This document shows, one piece after another, positions 8,043-10,494 of a DNA stretch of 10,494 nt; the first letter of the stretch is position 1, and every line of letters begins with the position of its first letter. Position numbers and translations under genes: made by a program. The notes below the pieces were generated by a model, which ran no database searches, had not been told where the DNA came from, and saw only the letters and a list, made by a program, of their open reading frames with translations. The stretch spans positions 1 to 10,494 of the forward strand of contig CAJXDD010000085.1 in assembly GCA_913052075.1 (NCBI GenBank). The letters run 5' to 3'. The DNA comes from UBA9926 sp913052075 (GTDB lineage: Bacteria; Pseudomonadota; Gammaproteobacteria; Pseudomonadales; Azotimanducaceae).

Positions 8043-8058
8043 CTGTGTATTTAAACAG
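8043..8058 (+). promoter_or_regulatory. LexA-like palindrome upstream of csrA
   Basis: CTGTGTATTTAAACAG keeps both conserved half-sites (CTGT, eight bases, ACAG) and matches 13 of 16 positions of the E. coli consensus. It overlaps a weak possible promoter (TTTCCA 8022-8027, 18 bases, TGTATT 8046-8051). It lies 226 bases before the csrA start. Chance occurrence is possible, as a CTGT-N8-ACAG core is expected roughly once per 65 kb of random sequence. Confidence 0.45.
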
Positions 8059-8095
8059 AGGTTTCTCTGCGAAGCGCTGAACCATAAAACAGGGG

Positions 8096-8125
8096 TTGTC
8101 TCCACGCTGTACCTTGGTTTACATT
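8096..8125 (+). promoter_or_regulatory. Candidate csrA promoter
   Basis: TTGTCT (8096-8101) and TACATT (8120-8125) are separated by 18 bases, each matching four of six sigma-70 consensus positions. A transcript from here would have a csrA leader of about 150 bases. Confidence 0.3.
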
Positions 8126-8186
8126 AAGGGCAAGTGGTGGAGATCCCTATTGTGGATCTGGCTGTTTTCTTACTCGCTTACAACAA

Positions 8187-8218
8187 CAATAAGAAAAAGA
8201 AGTCGTTTTAAAGACTTC
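8187..8218 (-). terminator. Possible intrinsic terminator, minus strand
   Basis: On the minus strand, GAAGTC (8218-8213) and GACTTC (8204-8199) form a 6-bp stem with an 8-base loop, followed at once by TTTTTCTTATTG (8198-8187). The stem is weak. If used, it would end desaturase transcripts that have read antisense through csrA. Confidence 0.3.
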
Positions 8219-8258
8219 AAAATAATAATAAGAACAGCGTTAGCGAGCTCACACACTA

Positions 8259-8279
8259 CGGCCAAAAAGGCCGGGGAGG
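8259..8279 (+). promoter_or_regulatory. Hairpin and GGA-containing ribosome binding site of csrA
   Basis: CGGCC (8259-8263), loop AAAAA and GGCCG (8269-8273) form a 5-bp hairpin. It runs directly into GGGGAGG (8273-8279), the ribosome binding site 5 bases before the GTG start. CsrA binds GGA motifs, often overlapping ribosome binding sites, and represses its own mRNA in E. coli; further GGA motifs occur at 8139-8141 and 8154-8156. Autoregulation here is inferred. Confidence 0.5.
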
Positions 8280-8284
8280 GGGTA

Positions 8285-8479
8285 GTGCTCATTCTTACAC
8301 GTAAAGTTGGTGAGACCTTGGTCATTGGCGATGAGGTCGAAGTCACCGTGCTTAGCATGAAAGGTAATCAGATCAGGCTGGGAGTGAAAGCGCCCAAAGA
8401 AGTGGCTGTGCACCGCGAAGAAATTGCGAGAAAGCTCGACAATAGTCGCGACAACGAGGTCAGTGCTTCTGCCTCCTAG
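8285..8479 (+). CDS. csrA: Carbon storage regulator CsrA (RsmA)
   Basis: CsrA is a small dimeric RNA-binding protein that binds GGA motifs in mRNA leaders and controls translation and stability of many transcripts (carbon storage, motility, biofilm). The 64-residue product begins MLILTRKVGETLVIGDEV and contains KGNQIRLGVKAPKEVAVHREEI (split here as KGNQIRLGVKAP, 26-37, and KEVAVHREEI, 38-47). It includes the RNA-contacting residues L4 and R44 known from E. coli CsrA. The GTG start at 8285 gives exactly the family's N-terminus and follows a strong GGGGAGG. The last dozen residues are variable, as is usual. It is separated from lysC by 368 bases and so probably has its own promoter. Confidence 0.97.
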   Translation: MLILTRKVGETLVIGDEVEVTVLSMKGNQIRLGVKAPKEVAVHREEIARKLDNSRDNEVSASAS

Positions 8480-8506
8480 CGGAGTCAGGGTTGTTATTTG
8501 TTTTTT
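8469..8506 (+). terminator. Rho-independent terminator of csrA overlapping its stop codon
   Basis: CTGCCTCC (8469-8476) pairs with GGAGTCAG (8481-8488) with one C-T mismatch, closing the loop TAGC, which contains the TAG stop codon. A T-rich tail follows (8491-8506, ending in six T). The tail runs into the 3' end of the convergent desaturase gene. Confidence 0.6.
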
Positions 8507-9438
8507 AGCGTGATTTGTTGGATCAGTGGCCAAAAGCCCCGTACGAAGACCACCCCCTTGTGATACCCGTTTTCAAGCAACATCTGATGGAAGAGCGGCA
8601 AGCGATAAATGGGCACCGACTGCAGCAAATGATGCTCCATATGGTAGGCAATCTGATGGGGTGCAATGAAAAGTCGTTCCCACCACCTGGTATACAGCGT
8701 TCTGGTGTTCAATCGAGCATCACTACTCAGGCGATCTGGCACGGCCGCGTGCTCAGCCATTTGACGAAGGCGAGTGCTCAACATGTGGGTGGTCATAAAA
8801 GCAATGACCCACAGCAAAAACAGTTCAGGGTACCCTGCCGAACTGACCACAACCAAAAGGCCTCCGTTAAGAATGACACCGCCTCTGATCGTGGCCTGGG
8901 CCTCAGGGTCAAGACTTCGGTAACGCTTGAGAGACCGACCTATCGATTTCATCCTTCTCCAGCCAGTTTGACCAGACAAATCCCGCCATATTTTGCGCAT
9001 GAAGCTTCGCTGACTAACGGGATAGTGAATGTAGTTTCCAAGGTCAGGGTCGGCATCCGTGCCGGCTAACTCATGGTGCTTTCGATGAACACGCATGTAG
9101 CCGGATTTGTTGGAAAACACCCAGTATCCAGACAGCCATCTGCCGGCAAATTCATTCATCGACTTCGATGGAAAAAAGGTGCCGTGTCCGGTTTCATGAA
9201 CGATGACGCCAAGACCAAGCTGACGGGCACCCAAAATAAAGACCGCGATCACCCAGGTCAGCGGATTCGACCAATAGGCAGTCACCAAAAATGTGCCGGT
9301 GATGATCAACCAATCGGTGAAGATCAGTTTGCTGGCTTCAAACGAACTGCGCTTCGTAACCCGTTTGAGTTGATCGCTGGTGATGTAATCCATGAGCGAA
9401 TTATAGGCGCATCCAAAAGTAAAGCGCCATATGGGCAT
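8494..9438 (-). CDS. Membrane fatty acid desaturase
   Basis: This is a di-iron membrane desaturase-family protein (type seen in acyl-lipid and acyl-CoA desaturases) that would insert a double bond, or hydroxylate, an acyl chain. The 314-residue product has the three histidine clusters HETGH (81-85), HRKHH (118-122) and HMEHH (266-270), with a further conserved EH at 229-230. Hydrophobic segments lie at about 42-56, 60-80, 186-200 and 205-220, fitting a two-hairpin membrane topology. Regiospecificity and substrate cannot be read from sequence. ATG at 9438 gives the longest form; ATG at 9393 gives 299 residues and starts MDYITSDQLKRV, which looks more like a family N-terminus. Neither has a good ribosome binding site. 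It ends 14 bases from the csrA stop and diverges from the oxidoreductase gene at 9564. Confidence 0.92.
   Translation of the reverse strand: MPIWRFTFGCAYNSLMDYITSDQLKRVTKRSSFEASKLIFTDWLIITGTFLVTAYWSNPLTWVIAVFILGARQLGLGVIVHETGHGTFFPSKSMNEFAGRWLSGYWVFSNKSGYMRVHRKHHELAGTDADPDLGNYIHYPVSQRSFMRKIWRDLSGQTGWRRMKSIGRSLKRYRSLDPEAQATIRGGVILNGGLLVVVSSAGYPELFLLWVIAFMTTHMLSTRLRQMAEHAAVPDRLSSDARLNTRTLYTRWWERLFIAPHQIAYHMEHHLLQSVPIYRLPLFHQMLLENGYHKGVVFVRGFWPLIQQITLKNK
9400..9405 (-). promoter_or_regulatory. TATAAT hexamer just upstream of the alternative desaturase start
   Basis: Read on the minus strand, TATAAT lies 6 bases before the ATG at 9393. If it is a real -10, the mRNA would start almost at that ATG and be leaderless, which would favour the shorter protein. 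No matching -35 is visible, so chance is quite possible. Confidence 0.2.
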
Positions 9439-9563
9439 GCTGCGTGGCTGCCGAATTCAGTTGTGACCGACACTAGCGAGTTGCTTCATGGTAGTGCTGG
9501 TGACGGTCAGGCCGAGGCAGGGCTCCAGAGGGATGAGCGGCATCTCTCGCTTGGAGGTGGGGT
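9439..9563. other. Divergent region between desaturase and oxidoreductase genes
   Basis: These 125 bases must hold the promoters of both flanking genes unless the shorter desaturase start is used. I see the strong plus-strand ribosome binding site GGAGG (9553-9557) but no convincing promoter; the best plus-strand candidate is TTGTGA (9461-9466) with a poor -10 CTTCAT (9484-9489). Confidence 0.5.
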
Positions 9564-10494
9564 GTGAGTAAGCCGTCTAAGCGAATCGCCATTATCGGTT
9601 CTGGTATTGCGGGGCTGACCTGCGCACATCAACTCAATCCCTATTTCGATGTGACCTTATTTGAGAAAAATGAGTATTTTGGGGGGCATACGCAAACCCA
9701 TGATGTGGTCGTGGGTGACGAGCATTTTCCGGTGGACACGGGATTTATTGTGTTCAACGATCGGACTTATCCTCGATTCATGTCGCTCTTAAGCGAGCTG
9801 GGATGCGACTACCAGAAAACTGAAATGAGTTTCAGCCTGCGCCGTGATCGTCTTGAGTACAACGGACACAACGTAAATACGTTGTTCGCTCAGCGCCGCA
9901 ATCTCGTTAGCCCATCATTTTTGTGGATGGTGAAGGACATACTGAAATTTAACCGGATCGCTAAACGCGTGGACCCGGCAGATGCGCGCCCACTGCGTGA
10001 ATTCTTTCAATCGGCAGGGCTCGGCAAGGCTTTTCAGTCCAATTATCTGTTGCCGATGGCCGCAGCCATTTGGTCAACGGGAGATGAGGATATCAACGAT
10101 TTTCCTGTAGGCATGCTCGCACAATTTTTCTTACATCACGGCTTGCTGGACTTGAAAAATCGTCCCACCTGGTTTGTTGTCAAAGGCGGATCGAGCAGTT
10201 ACGTCACGCGGATTCTGTCTTCCCTTGAAGACGCTCGAAGTGGCGTAACAGTGGAATCGGTGAAAAGAACTGCCGATCACGTTGAAGTCTCCTCGAATGG
10301 AGTGTGTGACACTTATGACGAAGTGATCTTTGCTTGCCATAGCAATGAGGCACTTGCTCTGCTATCCGATCCTTCAGAGGACGAACGGGCAACGCTGTCG
10401 CTGATGCCGTATGGGAGCAACCGGGTAGTGATGCACACAGATGCGAGGTTGATGCCGCGTGAAAAGAGAGCATGGGCCAGCTGGAACTATCATG
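9564..10494 (+). CDS. FAD/NAD(P)-binding oxidoreductase, N-terminal part (cut by window edge)
   Basis: The window holds the first 310 codons of a flavoprotein of the amine oxidase/protoporphyrinogen oxidase-like fold, resembling the predicted NAD/FAD-binding group COG2907 (usually about 420-450 residues). The N-terminus has a Rossmann dinucleotide-binding motif IIGSGIAGL (10-18, GxGxxG at G12, G14, G17), the acidic residue E34 at the end of the second strand, and GGHTQTHDV (40-48). VDTGFIVFNDRTYP follows, and then a region with AAIWST. No stop or frameshift occurs up to the edge. The start is GTG at 9564, preceded by GGAGG (9553-9557) at 6-base spacing. Homologues commonly lie with DUF1365 and cyclopropane fatty acid synthase genes and are thought to act on lipids; the substrate is not established. 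The neighbouring desaturase fits a lipid role. Confidence 0.9.
   Translation, partial: MSKPSKRIAIIGSGIAGLTCAHQLNPYFDVTLFEKNEYFGGHTQTHDVVVGDEHFPVDTGFIVFNDRTYPRFMSLLSELGCDYQKTEMSFSLRRDRLEYNGHNVNTLFAQRRNLVSPSFLWMVKDILKFNRIAKRVDPADARPLREFFQSAGLGKAFQSNYLLPMAAAIWSTGDEDINDFPVGMLAQFFLHHGLLDLKNRPTWFVVKGGSSSYVTRILSSLEDARSGVTVESVKRTADHVEVSSNGVCDTYDEVIFACHSNEALALLSDPSEDERATLSLMPYGSNRVVMHTDARLMPREKRAWASWNYH

Larger units (their letters stand above)
7917..8284 (+). other. lysC-csrA intergenic region
   Basis: This 368-base stretch has no convincing gene. A frame in phase with csrA is open back to a TTG at 8096 but gives an unlike-protein extension before the conserved CsrA start, so I treat it as leader. 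It holds a LexA-like palindrome (8043-8058), a candidate promoter (8096-8125), a 6-bp hairpin (AGATCC 8141-8146 with GGATCT 8154-8159), an AT-rich run with a second hairpin (8199-8218), and a GC hairpin touching the csrA ribosome binding site. No clear terminator for lysC and no tRNA were seen. Confidence 0.75.

Noticed and set aside
8096..8284. csrA reading frame extended upstream to a TTG at 8096
   Set aside because: CsrA proteins begin MLILTR, which is encoded from GTG 8285 directly after a strong ribosome binding site; the extension resembles no CsrA and overlaps a candidate promoter.
7917..8284. tRNA gene near csrA, as found after csrA in some gammaproteobacteria
   Set aside because: No T-arm (GTTCGA-like) sequence or acceptor pairing was found here, and csrA is followed directly by the desaturase gene.
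8515..9567. Long plus-strand reading frames (8515-9069 and 9073-9567) with few stops
   Set aside because: They are antisense to the desaturase, whose three histidine boxes are in the minus-strand frame. The plus-strand products have no recognisable features. The 9073 frame ends in a GTGA overlap with the oxidoreductase start, which looks like coincidence.

Overview
The window looks like a chromosomal segment of a gammaproteobacterium. It carries divergent mutS and recA, followed by recX, alaS, lysC and csrA on one strand, the order seen in Pseudomonas and related gammaproteobacteria. The proteins look most like gammaproteobacterial forms (for example the AHTPMMQQY start of MutS and the MLILTRKVGET start of CsrA). 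I cannot place it to genus. cinA, often found just before recA in this group, is absent.

Layout: 1-1489 (minus) is the N-terminal two thirds of mutS, cut by the left edge. 1490-1830 is a divergent regulatory region with a strong LexA (SOS) box for recA, a two-copy 18-bp tandem repeat and a possible leader hairpin. 1831-2895 is recA. 2923-3795 is recX with an unusual hydrophilic N-terminal extension of about 145 residues, and a strong stem-loop lies inside its first 100 bases. 3860-6454 is alaS. 6681-7916 is lysC, with a well-placed internal ribosome binding site that could yield a separate regulatory subunit. 7917-8284 is a long leader region before csrA; it contains a second LexA-like palindrome and several hairpins. 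8285-8479 is csrA, followed by a terminator whose loop holds the csrA stop codon. 8494-9438 (minus) is a membrane fatty acid desaturase, convergent with csrA. 9564 to the right edge (plus) is the N-terminal part of a flavin-dependent oxidoreductase, divergent from the desaturase.

The left half joins DNA repair and SOS functions (MutS mismatch recognition, RecA recombinase and its modulator RecX) to alanyl-tRNA synthesis, aspartate-family amino acid synthesis and the global post-transcriptional regulator CsrA. The right end begins what may be a lipid-modification locus, because desaturases and this oxidoreductase type often sit near cyclopropane fatty acid synthase genes.

I see no mobile element, CRISPR array, tRNA or rRNA. 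Most of the window is conserved housekeeping sequence. The points worth checking are regulatory: the hairpin inside recX, the LexA-like box before csrA, the internal lysC start and the tight csrA/desaturase convergence. I did not find a convincing new multi-gene system.
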